From assembly GCA_020063545.1 (NCBI GenBank), contig JAGUUF010000213.1, positions 1-12,881 on the forward strand: DNA of 12,881 bases. Direction: 5' to 3'. This document shows, one piece after another, positions 1-7,829 of the stretch. Under the pieces are notes generated by a model. It worked only from the letters and a program-made list of their open reading frames with translations. It did no database searches and was not told the DNA's origin. Source of the DNA: Cytophagales bacterium (GTDB lineage Bacteria > Bacteroidota > Bacteroidia > Cytophagales > Cyclobacteriaceae). Each line of letters begins with the position of its first letter. Positions within the stretch are counted from its first letter, which is position 1. Both the position numbers and the translations under genes were made by a program.

Positions 1-1945
1 TAAGCTTAAGAAAATAGGAAGGGTCATCGGTAAGGACTCCATCAATAAAGAATGCCGGGTTCTCCGTTCCGGTCTGGGCTTTCTCGGGCAGGTATAGTCG
101 CACTACATCCCGGCTGCCAATTTTTCGGTACTGAAGGTAAGGCACAATTTCATGGAGGGTTTCCTGCATCGTGGGAAAAAGCAGGTAATCATCCAGGTCC
201 ACTTCAACATCCGGTTTGAAGAGTTCTTTCTCAACAAGGGCATTGCCACCACCAACATCTTCAATGCGTTTTAAGCCCTGACTGAAATAGCCGAATGACG
301 TGTTTACCAGTTTACGTTTTTGGCTGTATGTGTAATACGGATTTGTACCTGATGTGCGCACCGCTTGCGCCACGTTATACGGTTTGACAGTCTGCGATAA
401 CTCAACTTTTATGTTTTCAATTCTTCTTCCTGCCCGTTCAACGCGATAAAAAATTTCTTCCTGCCTGTAAAACGGAAACATAAAGGATACACCGAATGTC
501 CCGTCCTTGTTTGAAGTCACTTCGTATACATCCCGCGTACCGGTTACGTAAAAGGTAATATTAACCGAATCGGCAAAAGGATTTCCGGATGGTGTTTCAA
601 CCAGCCTTCCGGTTACCTGCTGATAATCCCTGAACAGAAATTGAGGTTTTGTTTGCTTGCTCAGTACTTTTTCCCAGGTGTACCACGGCCAGGATTTTGT
701 AGCTAACATTCGATCAATCATCAGCAAGCCTTCAGCCGTTTTCAAGTTGGCTTCAAAGCCTGGCGAAGGCGCTTCATTCAAATCGCTGACCCACGAAAAA
801 TATTGTTCAGTTCGATTTTTTAAGTCATCATAAACTGGAAAAATATCAGCCTGGTAAACTGAAACCGACATGCGGGCGAGTACAGGATTGTTTTCTTCGT
901 CAGCTAGCGACAGATCAACTCTCACATCAGCCCGTGTTCCATACTCCGGCTGACCCGGTGCAACAGCGACTTTTATGTTATGCTCCCTGTTCAGGAAAAC
1001 CCGGTTGGCAAGTGTCTCCCCGTTTTGCCGGTTTACCGACAGGTAGCAAACGCCATGGGGCAAAGCAGTCGGGGAAACAGCAAGGTTTACAAACTGCTTT
1101 TCATTAAACGTAAACGATGCGGAATAGTAAACTGCGCCATGTCCGCTTATCACGACATTCAACGGCTCGCTCCGGAAAGCTGATGAAGCCGGTGCCTGCA
1201 ATACAATGCGGTGCGTTGCAGCTCCTGAAGTTGCGGGGGTAACCAGCACCGCAACACCATCGGGCACAGAAGCGAGTTTTTCCCTCAGGGTGCCTGATTC
1301 TACCGTGTAAATCTGGTCGGTATGCGGGGTAAGAAAAAATAACCCGTACCCGTTGCGGTCGGTCGAGAAATCCGCGAGTCGCTTGCCGGCTGCATCGGTT
1401 ACCGTTACCTCTTTGTTGGCCGATGTGTGCACCACAACTTTGTTTTGTACTCCGGCAACCAAACGGCCCCCTTCCGCAAAGCAAGTTAACTTTTCCGTCT
1501 TCCCACTTAGGGTATACACATGTTCACCCACAACCTGCAGTTGTCCTTCAAAATAACGCGAGCGGTCAAAATTTTTCATCCAGTTGTCATAAGCGATTAC
1601 CCGGTAAATTCCTGGCGCAAAATTTTCGGGCAATACAATCTGGTTGTTGCCCCATCCATCGCGTATGCGAACCAATTGATGAAGCTGCACTTTTCCGTCA
1701 GCATCCACCACATCCAGTTCAATCAGGTTAAATCCTTTTAAAGGTGAGGCATCGGCTGCCAGTATATACGCCACCCTGAAATATGCCGTGTCGCCCGGTG
1801 CATAAACAGGTTGGTTAAACTGCAGGTGCAGCTTAACAGGATTATGCAATCCGTAAAACGCTTTAAGTTTTTCGGGCCACTGGTTCAGCGGCAACTGGGC
1901 ATGTACCGTTATAACCAAAACGCATAAGCCTATAATGAGCCGCAT
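1..1945 (-). CDS. Secreted MG2-domain protein with C-terminal TonB-plug-like segment (3' end cut by window edge)
   Basis: The minus frame opens at ATG 1945 and stays open for 648 codons to the window edge, so the C-terminus is missing. Residues 1-17 form a signal peptide (MRLIIGLCVLVITVHAQ, probable cut after VHA). Residues about 36-125 resemble the MG2 macroglobulin domain: an HNPVKLHLQ strand, then VYAPGDTAYFRV, then a closing FAPGIYRVIAYD. Residues about 443-495 look like a carboxypeptidase-regulatory-type beta sandwich (VTGRLVETPSGNP...). From about residue 585 the sequence turns plug-like, with DYLLFPTMQETLHEIVP and FFIDGVLTDDP (632-642), as in TonB-receptor plugs. It starts 4 bp after the DUF4249 stop, so it is probably the third gene of a receptor operon. 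No thioester or bait region is visible. The family is recognised by pattern; its function is unknown. An envelope scaffold or receptor accessory is a guess. Start confidence is high because of the signal peptide and spacing. Confidence 0.85.
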   Translation of the reverse strand, partial: MRLIIGLCVLVITVHAQLPLNQWPEKLKAFYGLHNPVKLHLQFNQPVYAPGDTAYFRVAYILAADASPLKGFNLIELDVVDADGKVQLHQLVRIRDGWGNNQIVLPENFAPGIYRVIAYDNWMKNFDRSRYFEGQLQVVGEHVYTLSGKTEKLTCFAEGGRLVAGVQNKVVVHTSANKEVTVTDAAGKRLADFSTDRNGYGLFFLTPHTDQIYTVESGTLREKLASVPDGVAVLVTPATSGAATHRIVLQAPASSAFRSEPLNVVISGHGAVYYSASFTFNEKQFVNLAVSPTALPHGVCYLSVNRQNGETLANRVFLNREHNIKVAVAPGQPEYGTRADVRVDLSLADEENNPVLARMSVSVYQADIFPVYDDLKNRTEQYFSWVSDLNEAPSPGFEANLKTAEGLLMIDRMLATKSWPWYTWEKVLSKQTKPQFLFRDYQQVTGRLVETPSGNPFADSVNITFYVTGTRDVYEVTSNKDGTFGVSFMFPFYRQEEIFYRVERAGRRIENIKVELSQTVKPYNVAQAVRTSGTNPYYTYSQKRKLVNTSFGYFSQGLKRIEDVGGGNALVEKELFKPDVEVDLDDYLLFPTMQETLHEIVPYLQYRKIGSRDVVRLYLPEKAQTGTENPAFFIDGVLTDDPSYFLKL

Positions 1946-1949
1946 CCTA

Positions 1950-3029
1950 TTACCAGAAATCGGGTTTAACATTCGTTGCCCTCCGGAATACAATCCGACA
2001 ATCCTCACGGATAAGCGGTGGCTCAAGAATCGTTACGGGCAATTCATGGCGGTAGATAAACCGCGATGCTTTGGCTACCGCACTAAAGGATACAACACCA
2101 AAAACTTCGTCATTCGGATTGGTAACTGCCTGGATATTCCCCCGGATTTTAATAGCATTCGGTTGAAAGATATCCGTGGCGCCCTGCTGCTGCGCCTGCA
2201 CTAATTTCCAGAACTGGTAGGCCGACTCCGAAAGACTCAGTTGCTCAATTTCAATATGGTACTTTTTAAAGAACCGGAAGGGTTCAATAGGAATTTTCCC
2301 GAGAAACACGTTGTAAAAGGCATTATCAGTACTTAACTGGTTGTTCGATACCATAGCCCGGCTGCTGAAATCATTAACCCAGCATATGCAACAACTGCAC
2401 AACCCAAATGAGCATGCCGGTGGGTCGGGCACTTCGCACATACAGTCGGGGTCAATCCGGGTTTTGCTGGCAGGATCGGTTTCTACCTCGTAGGTTCCCG
2501 TCCATCGCCACCGGAAAAAATTTGATTCACCGGCAATGCCTCTTGAATCAATGTAAATGCCCAGGGCGTTCTGGGGCTGCGCGGCATCGTCTTGATTGAT
2601 GGAATTGGGGAGGTAAACAAGTTGCAGGGTGTCGATTTCACCGGCAGGTTTAACTTTCTGTGTATCGGAACGAAACTCGCGCCCGTCAGCCAACTGAATG
2701 TGAAGGGTGTACTCCCTGCCGATTACCACGCTCCAGTTTGCCGGTGTTTGATACTTTCCCGGGGACGTTTCAACCAGGCCGGTGGTTATGTCGGCTGTCT
2801 CATCCTTAATCCGGACAATGGCTCCGCTTACAAAAACCCGGTTCGAATAATCGTTTGATAATTTTGACGTATAGGTAAGGGTAACGTTATGGGGCCCGGT
2901 TTCATCGGTAATGGTAGCATCAACTGCCAGTTGGGGCACGAAGTTTATTTTCGGAACATCAAACGGATCGACACAACTGCCGATTAATGCAGCCGCTGCA
3001 ACAATCCCTATTTTTTTTAAGGTCTTCAT
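1950..3029 (-). CDS. DUF4249-family outer-membrane lipoprotein with a seven-cysteine cluster
   Basis: 359 aa from ATG 3029. A TTG lies directly before it (3032-3030), but the ATG is preferred because it forms a TGATG stop-start junction with the receptor gene. The N-terminus MKTLKKIGIVAAAALIGSC is a lipoprotein signal with Cys19 as the probable lipidated residue. The body fits DUF4249: an early beta-sandwich half (LAVDATITDETGPHNVTLTY, GAIVRIKDE, GREYTLHIQLADGREF) and a later half with LSESAYQFWKLVQ, NAIKIRGNIQAVTNPND and VFGVVSFSAVA. DUF4249 proteins usually sit beside TonB-dependent receptors in Bacteroidota and are presumed surface or periplasmic partners; no biochemical role is established that I know of. 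Residues 196-216 hold seven cysteines, which is odd for this family. The stop lies 4 bp before the next gene's start. Family assignment is firm; function is not. Confidence 0.9.
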   Translation of the reverse strand: MKTLKKIGIVAAAALIGSCVDPFDVPKINFVPQLAVDATITDETGPHNVTLTYTSKLSNDYSNRVFVSGAIVRIKDETADITTGLVETSPGKYQTPANWSVVIGREYTLHIQLADGREFRSDTQKVKPAGEIDTLQLVYLPNSINQDDAAQPQNALGIYIDSRGIAGESNFFRWRWTGTYEVETDPASKTRIDPDCMCEVPDPPACSFGLCSCCICWVNDFSSRAMVSNNQLSTDNAFYNVFLGKIPIEPFRFFKKYHIEIEQLSLSESAYQFWKLVQAQQQGATDIFQPNAIKIRGNIQAVTNPNDEVFGVVSFSAVAKASRFIYRHELPVTILEPPLIREDCRIVFRRATNVKPDFW

Positions 3030-3031
3030 CA
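3027..3031 (-). promoter_or_regulatory. TGATG stop-start junction coupling receptor and DUF4249 genes
   Basis: Read on the minus strand, the receptor's TGA (3031-3029) shares its last A with the ATG (3029-3027) of the lipoprotein gene. No Shine-Dalgarno-like sequence precedes it. Such overlaps normally indicate translational coupling and fixed stoichiometry, which supports the two proteins working together. Confidence 0.75.
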
Positions 3032-5746
3032 AAACTTGAAGGTGTAATTAACGGTTGGAATAATGGCGCCAACAACCGAAAGCCGGTACGGTTTCAAAAC
3101 ACCCCATTGGTCTTCCTGGAAGAAAACAGAGTAGGCGTTTTTGCGACCATATACATTATATGCCGAGATAACCCAGGTACCATCCCATAACTTTTTACGC
3201 CTGTGATTACCCTCAATGATAAAGGCAATATCCAGCCGGTGGTAATCCGGCAACCGGTACGTGTTGCGTTCAGGGAAATCAGAAACACCGATGCCATCAA
3301 CATAATAAATATGAGCCGGCAGTGAAACCGGGCGGCCGGTGTGGTATGTAAAGTTGCCTGAAAAAAAGTGCCTGCGGGAAATGCCATACCGCCACGTGAA
3401 GTTCACTACATGGGGCAGATCAAAATTGGCCGGGAAAAATTTCCCGTTGTTAATTTTTTCGATATCGTATTTGCCGTTAACCTGCCGGATTGATCGGGAA
3501 AAGGTATAGTTAACCGCCCCCTGAAGCCGTCCCCTGTTTTTAGCTGCCGATAGCTCAACTCCATATGCCTTTGCCGTGCCGGGGAGTAAAGCGGTTTCAA
3601 GTTTATCATTCAAAATCAGGTTTGCACCATCTTTAAAATCAAGAATGTTGGCTATGTGCTTGTAAAACAATTCACCATACACCTCAACCCTATTTTCATT
3701 CAGCGTCCTGAAATACCCGGCCGAAACCTGGTCGGCCAGTTGCGGCCTGAAGTAGCCATTGCTCGACTGCCACACATCCACCGGGGTGATGGCCGCTGTG
3801 TTGGTAATAAGATGAACAAACTGGTAAAGACGGTTGTAACCCAGTTTTATCGAACTGGACTGATTGATGGAATAGCGGGCAGAAAGCCGTGGTTCAGGGC
3901 CGTGGTAAAATTTGATTATGCTGCCTTTTGAATAAACAGTCGAGTCAATCACGTGTTGTGGTTCTATGGGTTCACCTGCCTGGTAGTGGTAAACCGTTCC
4001 TGGTGCGAGGCGTGCATACAATGCATAACGAATACCTGCATCCATGCTGATGCGGTTTCCCAACTTAACCGATTTACTGAAATAGAGCCCGGCCTCCAAT
4101 GAGTTTTCATCGGCAATGGAAATGTGGGGTGTCAATGATGATGCTGTTGTGGGCTTAAGCGTACCGGGTTTAAAGTTGTAGTATACAGCCTGTAAACCAA
4201 AAGCTACCGGGTTGTTGATGTTGTAATTAAAATCAACTTTAAGGGTTGGATAAAAAACCCCGTACGTCAACTGAAAAGCTTCTGCGGCATCTGGCTCAGT
4301 AAATGTATAATTGTACTTGCCTGCACCCATTGTTACGCTATAAAACAGCCGGTCGTTTACGGTTCTGTCAATCCTGGCCGATGCCGCAATTGTGCTCCAT
4401 TGAAACAGTGTGTCGTTAGTAAGCCGCAATTGATCGCGGCTTGCATACCCGGAAAAAATGACTTTGGTTTTTGCCGAAAATTTATGGGCAAGTTTAAACG
4501 AGCCGTCATAAAATTTAACCGAGCTGTTGTCAAGGGTAGTGTAATCCGAATTAACCAGGTCGAGCATCCAATCGGAATAGGTTGCCCGTACCGAGGCAAT
4601 AATGGATGTCGTGTCCTTCTTTATCGGGCCGCCAAGCGTTAAAAACGTTGAGATGAAACCAATGCCTCCGCTGCCTGTCCAGCGATTGTAGTTTCCTTCC
4701 TTTGAGGTAACATTTAACACCGATGAGGCCCGCCCGCCAAATTCTGCCGGAATGCCTCCTTTGTAAAAGGATACCTGGCTGATGGCATCGGCATTGAAGG
4801 CTGAGAAAAAGCCAAGGGCATGCGAGGTGTTGAAAACGGGTATGCCATCGTACAGCACCAGGTTCTGATCGGTACCGCCACCGCGAACGTTAAAGCCGGC
4901 AGCGAGTTCGCCAACCGAAGTAACACCCGCATGGGTTTGTACCTGCTTCACCACATCCACTTCGCCCAGGAATACCGGTGCACGTTTCATGTCGCTGACG
5001 CGTAGTGTAGCCTGCCCGATGTTTTGGTTGACAATGGCCTGGTCGGTAACCACCACTTCTTCAAGTAAAATGGGCACTTCCTCCATAACCATATTCAACC
5101 GGCCGTTAGCGAAAATCTGCAGGTCAACAATCTTTTCTGAATAGTTTGCATGCCTGAAACTGATAAGATGGCTGCCTGGCGCCAGGGTCAGCTCGTAAGT
5201 GCCCTGGTCAGTGGTAACAATTCCTTTGTCGGAGTCCAGTAAGGTTACCGTAGCATTTTTTACCGGCATGTTTGTCTTCTCATCGGTTACCACTCCTCGT
5301 AATACAAGTTTTTTGTCGGGATGAAAATCAGTCGGGTTCCCGATAAGCAGTTGCTCAATCTTTTTTCGTTCAGCCACTGCTTTGGTAAGCAGGCGCTGGC
5401 GTTCAATTTCCCTGGAAGGATCTTTAATCAGGATAATTCCATACTCATTTAGCGGTGTGTAGGTAATATCCGAACCTTCCAGCACCTGGTCTAATATCCT
5501 GCTCAAAGGCAAGCTGGTATATGCCCGGTTGATGGACAGATACGCTACCCAGGAGGGTTCATAAAAAAAACGAACACCGCTTTCCCGCTCAACCTTTTCC
5601 ATAAACCGGATGAAGCTGATGGGAACTTCGGATTGCGAAAGCGTTATAGCCTGCGATAGCTGCTTTTGACCATGGGCCAGAAAGGCCAGGCATACCAACC
5701 CTGTTATCCAACCGATACCCCGCTTAAATACAATTGAATGATGCAT
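3029..5746 (-). CDS. TonB-dependent outer-membrane receptor with STN and carboxypeptidase-like N-terminal domains
   Basis: 905 aa from ATG 5746; a TTG codon directly precedes it (5749-5747) and is a less likely start. Layout: signal peptide 1-26 (ending LAHG/Q); STN-like domain about 34-109 (VPISFIRFMEKV, LPLSRILDQVLEG, YGIILIKD); charged helical linker about 110-134; carboxypeptidase-regulatory-like sandwich about 147-224 (LRGVVTDEKTNMPVKNATVT); probable TonB box LEEVVVT near 228-234; plug about 240-350 (VKQVQTHAGVTS, FNVRGGGTDQNLVLYDGIPV, GGIPAEFGGRASSVLNV); then a 22-strand-type barrel ending in the aromatic TVNYTFKF expected of outer-membrane barrels. It imports an unknown ligand with energy from TonB-ExbBD. 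There is no SusD gene nearby; the DUF4249 gene overlaps its stop by one base. STN domains often signal to FecR anti-sigma factors, but no sigma/anti-sigma pair is in the window. The 34-bp gap to the upstream peptidase allows cotranscription. Confidence 0.95.
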   Translation of the reverse strand: MHHSIVFKRGIGWITGLVCLAFLAHGQKQLSQAITLSQSEVPISFIRFMEKVERESGVRFFYEPSWVAYLSINRAYTSLPLSRILDQVLEGSDITYTPLNEYGIILIKDPSREIERQRLLTKAVAERKKIEQLLIGNPTDFHPDKKLVLRGVVTDEKTNMPVKNATVTLLDSDKGIVTTDQGTYELTLAPGSHLISFRHANYSEKIVDLQIFANGRLNMVMEEVPILLEEVVVTDQAIVNQNIGQATLRVSDMKRAPVFLGEVDVVKQVQTHAGVTSVGELAAGFNVRGGGTDQNLVLYDGIPVFNTSHALGFFSAFNADAISQVSFYKGGIPAEFGGRASSVLNVTSKEGNYNRWTGSGGIGFISTFLTLGGPIKKDTTSIIASVRATYSDWMLDLVNSDYTTLDNSSVKFYDGSFKLAHKFSAKTKVIFSGYASRDQLRLTNDTLFQWSTIAASARIDRTVNDRLFYSVTMGAGKYNYTFTEPDAAEAFQLTYGVFYPTLKVDFNYNINNPVAFGLQAVYYNFKPGTLKPTTASSLTPHISIADENSLEAGLYFSKSVKLGNRISMDAGIRYALYARLAPGTVYHYQAGEPIEPQHVIDSTVYSKGSIIKFYHGPEPRLSARYSINQSSSIKLGYNRLYQFVHLITNTAAITPVDVWQSSNGYFRPQLADQVSAGYFRTLNENRVEVYGELFYKHIANILDFKDGANLILNDKLETALLPGTAKAYGVELSAAKNRGRLQGAVNYTFSRSIRQVNGKYDIEKINNGKFFPANFDLPHVVNFTWRYGISRRHFFSGNFTYHTGRPVSLPAHIYYVDGIGVSDFPERNTYRLPDYHRLDIAFIIEGNHRRKKLWDGTWVISAYNVYGRKNAYSVFFQEDQWGVLKPYRLSVVGAIIPTVNYTFKF

Positions 5747-5780
5747 CAATTTTTACAGGAAGTCATCTCATGCCAATAAA

Positions 5781-7772
5781 TCAATTCGTTGCCGCCAGTT
5801 TACCGTTTCTTCCGCGGTTGTAGCGGTTAAACCAATCCACAACACGCTCGCCAATATCCAAAATGAATTTCGGTTCCTGCGGCCCATGGGGTGTGCGCGG
5901 GTAGGATACCATTTGTGTTTCTACCCCAAGTCTTTTCAGTGCCATGTACAATTCCTGCCCTTGCGAAATCGGCACGCGCAAATCACGTTCGCCATGAATA
6001 ACCAGTGTGGGTGTTTTTACATTTTTTACAGCAAACATGGCCGAGTGTTTTGCATATACGTCCGTGCGGTCCCATAGTTCACCGCCAAAGTAGTCGGGTA
6101 TAAAGTCAGGAATATCGGCAGTGCCGGTAAAACTTATCAGGTTGGTAACACCCGCGCCAACCATGGCCGCTTTAAACCGGTTGGTTTTCGTAATAATCAT
6201 GGACGTCATGTACCCGCCATAACTCCACCCGGTAACACACAAACTGTCGGGATGTACAATTCCGTCAGCAATTACTTTATCAACCCCCGCCATGATGTCG
6301 TCATAGTCGCCAAAACCCCAGTCGTTTTTATTGGCCTGGCGGAACTCCACCCCATAACCGGAACTCCCGCGTGGGTTTGGGCGCAGCACTGCGTAGCCTT
6401 CGCTGGCAAATGCCTGCAGCGGGTAAATGGAACTTGCCGCTGTATAATTTTGTGTAAACACTCCGGCCGGGCCGCCATGGATATTTAAAACCAGGGGATA
6501 CGTTCTGCCAGGCTGGTAATTAGCCGGGTAGGTAAGCAACCCTTCAATGGTGTATTTTCCATCTTTCGACTTCCATGAAATCAATTCTGTTTTTGCATGC
6601 GGTTTGCGCTCAAAATCCTCGTTAACGTTAGTGATCTTGCGCAACTTCATATCCTTAAGATTCAGTACATATACATTGGGAGGAGCCGATGCATGCTGGT
6701 AAATGCAGGCCATCTGGTCAGTTGCCTTACTGAAGGTTGCATTGGTGTACATGCCATCGGATGGTGTAATCATTTTTGCGGGCTTGCCGTCTGCGGGCAA
6801 CGAATAAACTACACGATTGGTATGATAGGCTTCTGAAATGAAAATGTTTTTTCCATCGGCCGACCAGCTCAGAATCTGGAAACTGCCGTCATATGTAGGT
6901 GCAAGTTTTTTCGGATTACCCCCGGCAGCCGGAATAACGTAAACGTGGTTGGCGCCACTCCAGCTTACCACATCGCCACCTGAAAAGTACGCGAGCCACT
7001 GCCCGTCAGGCGAGAATAACGGGTTGGCATCCTGTCCTTTGTTGGCAACAATTTTTTTAACCGCTCCGCTGTCGGCAGGCACCATGCTGATGTCAGCCGT
7101 TGTCCATTCATTCAGCGAGGCGTTAACCTGGTGTACAAACGCTAATGTTTTACCATCGGGCGACCAGGTAAAATCGGTTACATGAAAATTACCGGCTGTA
7201 AGGCGTTTAACCGGATTTTTGCCTTTTGAATCTTTTGTAAGGTTAACGGTATAGATGTGCGCGTTTTTATAGGTATCGGCCACTTCCATGTCGCGTTTCT
7301 CTTTCCGGGCTTTTTCCTCCTGCTCGGTAAGGGGGTCGGTCATGGTAAACGCTATTCGCTTACCATCGGGCGACCAGGCAAACTGGCTTACATTATTCTT
7401 CTGGCTGGTTAGTTGTTCGGCTTCACCGCCATCAAGCGCAAGAACATGCAGTTGTGTGCGATCACTTCCGCGCGAAGAGGTGAATGCCAGCCAGCGGCTG
7501 TCGGGCGAGAACTGCGGATTGGAACACGACTTATCTCCAAAAGTAAACTGGCGGTTCATGCTGCCGTCCGTTGCTGCCATCCAGATGTGGGTTAAAAATT
7601 CCGATTTGTCGCCCTCCATTACCGGAACCGAAACAGTATAGGCTATACGCTTACCGTCAGGCGATAGTACGGCTGAGGTCAGTCGCTTGAATTTCATCAT
7701 CTCAGCGGGTGTCCATGTTTTTTGCGCAAACAGTGCAGAGGCGCACAGAAGCAGAAGCATTGCAGTTCTCAT
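5781..7772 (-). CDS. Secreted S9-family serine peptidase (DPP5/acylaminoacyl-peptidase-like)
   Basis: 663 aa from ATG 7772, chosen because it begins a clean signal peptide (MRTAMLLLLCASALFAQ, cut after LFA), so the enzyme is likely periplasmic. Residues about 30-380 form a beta-propeller built of PD40-type repeats; SPDG or SADG turns are visible near 37, 89, 134, 204, 254 and 304. The C-terminal alpha/beta-hydrolase domain carries the oxyanion-region NIHGGP (430-435), nucleophile Ser517 in GWSYGGY, Asp597 in HGERDLRVP and His629 in RTPHG, a complete catalytic triad. The propeller limits access to small peptides. Length and motifs fit the S9C group, which includes Porphyromonas DPP5 and acylaminoacyl peptidases; the exact cleavage preference cannot be read. 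It lies 34 bp upstream of the receptor gene on the same strand, so it may share its transcript and process peptides the receptor brings in, which is inference. Confidence 0.93.
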   Translation of the reverse strand: MRTAMLLLLCASALFAQKTWTPAEMMKFKRLTSAVLSPDGKRIAYTVSVPVMEGDKSEFLTHIWMAATDGSMNRQFTFGDKSCSNPQFSPDSRWLAFTSSRGSDRTQLHVLALDGGEAEQLTSQKNNVSQFAWSPDGKRIAFTMTDPLTEQEEKARKEKRDMEVADTYKNAHIYTVNLTKDSKGKNPVKRLTAGNFHVTDFTWSPDGKTLAFVHQVNASLNEWTTADISMVPADSGAVKKIVANKGQDANPLFSPDGQWLAYFSGGDVVSWSGANHVYVIPAAGGNPKKLAPTYDGSFQILSWSADGKNIFISEAYHTNRVVYSLPADGKPAKMITPSDGMYTNATFSKATDQMACIYQHASAPPNVYVLNLKDMKLRKITNVNEDFERKPHAKTELISWKSKDGKYTIEGLLTYPANYQPGRTYPLVLNIHGGPAGVFTQNYTAASSIYPLQAFASEGYAVLRPNPRGSSGYGVEFRQANKNDWGFGDYDDIMAGVDKVIADGIVHPDSLCVTGWSYGGYMTSMIITKTNRFKAAMVGAGVTNLISFTGTADIPDFIPDYFGGELWDRTDVYAKHSAMFAVKNVKTPTLVIHGERDLRVPISQGQELYMALKRLGVETQMVSYPRTPHGPQEPKFILDIGERVVDWFNRYNRGRNGKLAATN
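7150..7378. repeat. Internal direct repeat encoding two propeller-blade turns
   Basis: A 19-base block, ttaccatcgggcgaccagg on the plus strand, occurs at 7150-7168 and again identically at 7360-7378, exactly 210 bp (70 codons) apart and in frame. On the coding strand it encodes the TWSPDGK/AWSPDGK turns of neighbouring PD40 blades of the S9 peptidase. Looser copies lie near 7001, 7498 and 7651. It reflects blade duplication with conserved codons, not a mobile element. Confidence 0.8.
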
Positions 7773-7829
7773 ACTTTATACATTAGGCAAGCAAGATAGG
7801 GGTAAAACCAAAACCCGCCAATCAAATAA
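7773..7829 (-). other. 57-bp spacer between mnmD and the S9 peptidase gene
   Basis: The spacer holds a weak GGGT...ACCC inverted repeat on the minus strand (about 7800-7817) with no clear T-run after it, so it is a poor terminator. I find no convincing Bacteroidota TTTG / TAnnTTTG promoter pair, although a promoter for the peptidase could lie here. No Shine-Dalgarno sequence precedes the peptidase ATG. Whether mnmD and the peptidase share a transcript cannot be decided. Confidence 0.4.

Noticed and set aside
1104..1484. 126-codon minus-strand frame inside the MG2-protein gene
   Set aside because: It lies in a different frame from the continuous 648-codon frame with signal peptide and MG2 domain, and its translation is Cys/Arg/Gly-rich without a family pattern.
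3431..3446. Inverted repeat CGGGAAA-AA-TTTCCCG within the receptor gene
   Set aside because: Seven-base arms are short enough to occur by chance in a 12.9-kb window, and there is no T-run or gene boundary nearby.
7288..7641. 117-codon plus-strand frame opposite the S9 peptidase propeller
   Set aside because: It is antisense to PD40 repeats, and its repeated LPSGDQ-type segments are just the reverse complement of the SPDGK codons.
7800..7817. Possible terminator after mnmD
   Set aside because: The GGGT/ACCC stem is only about 4 bp and no T-run follows on the minus strand, so it is too weak to call as a terminator.
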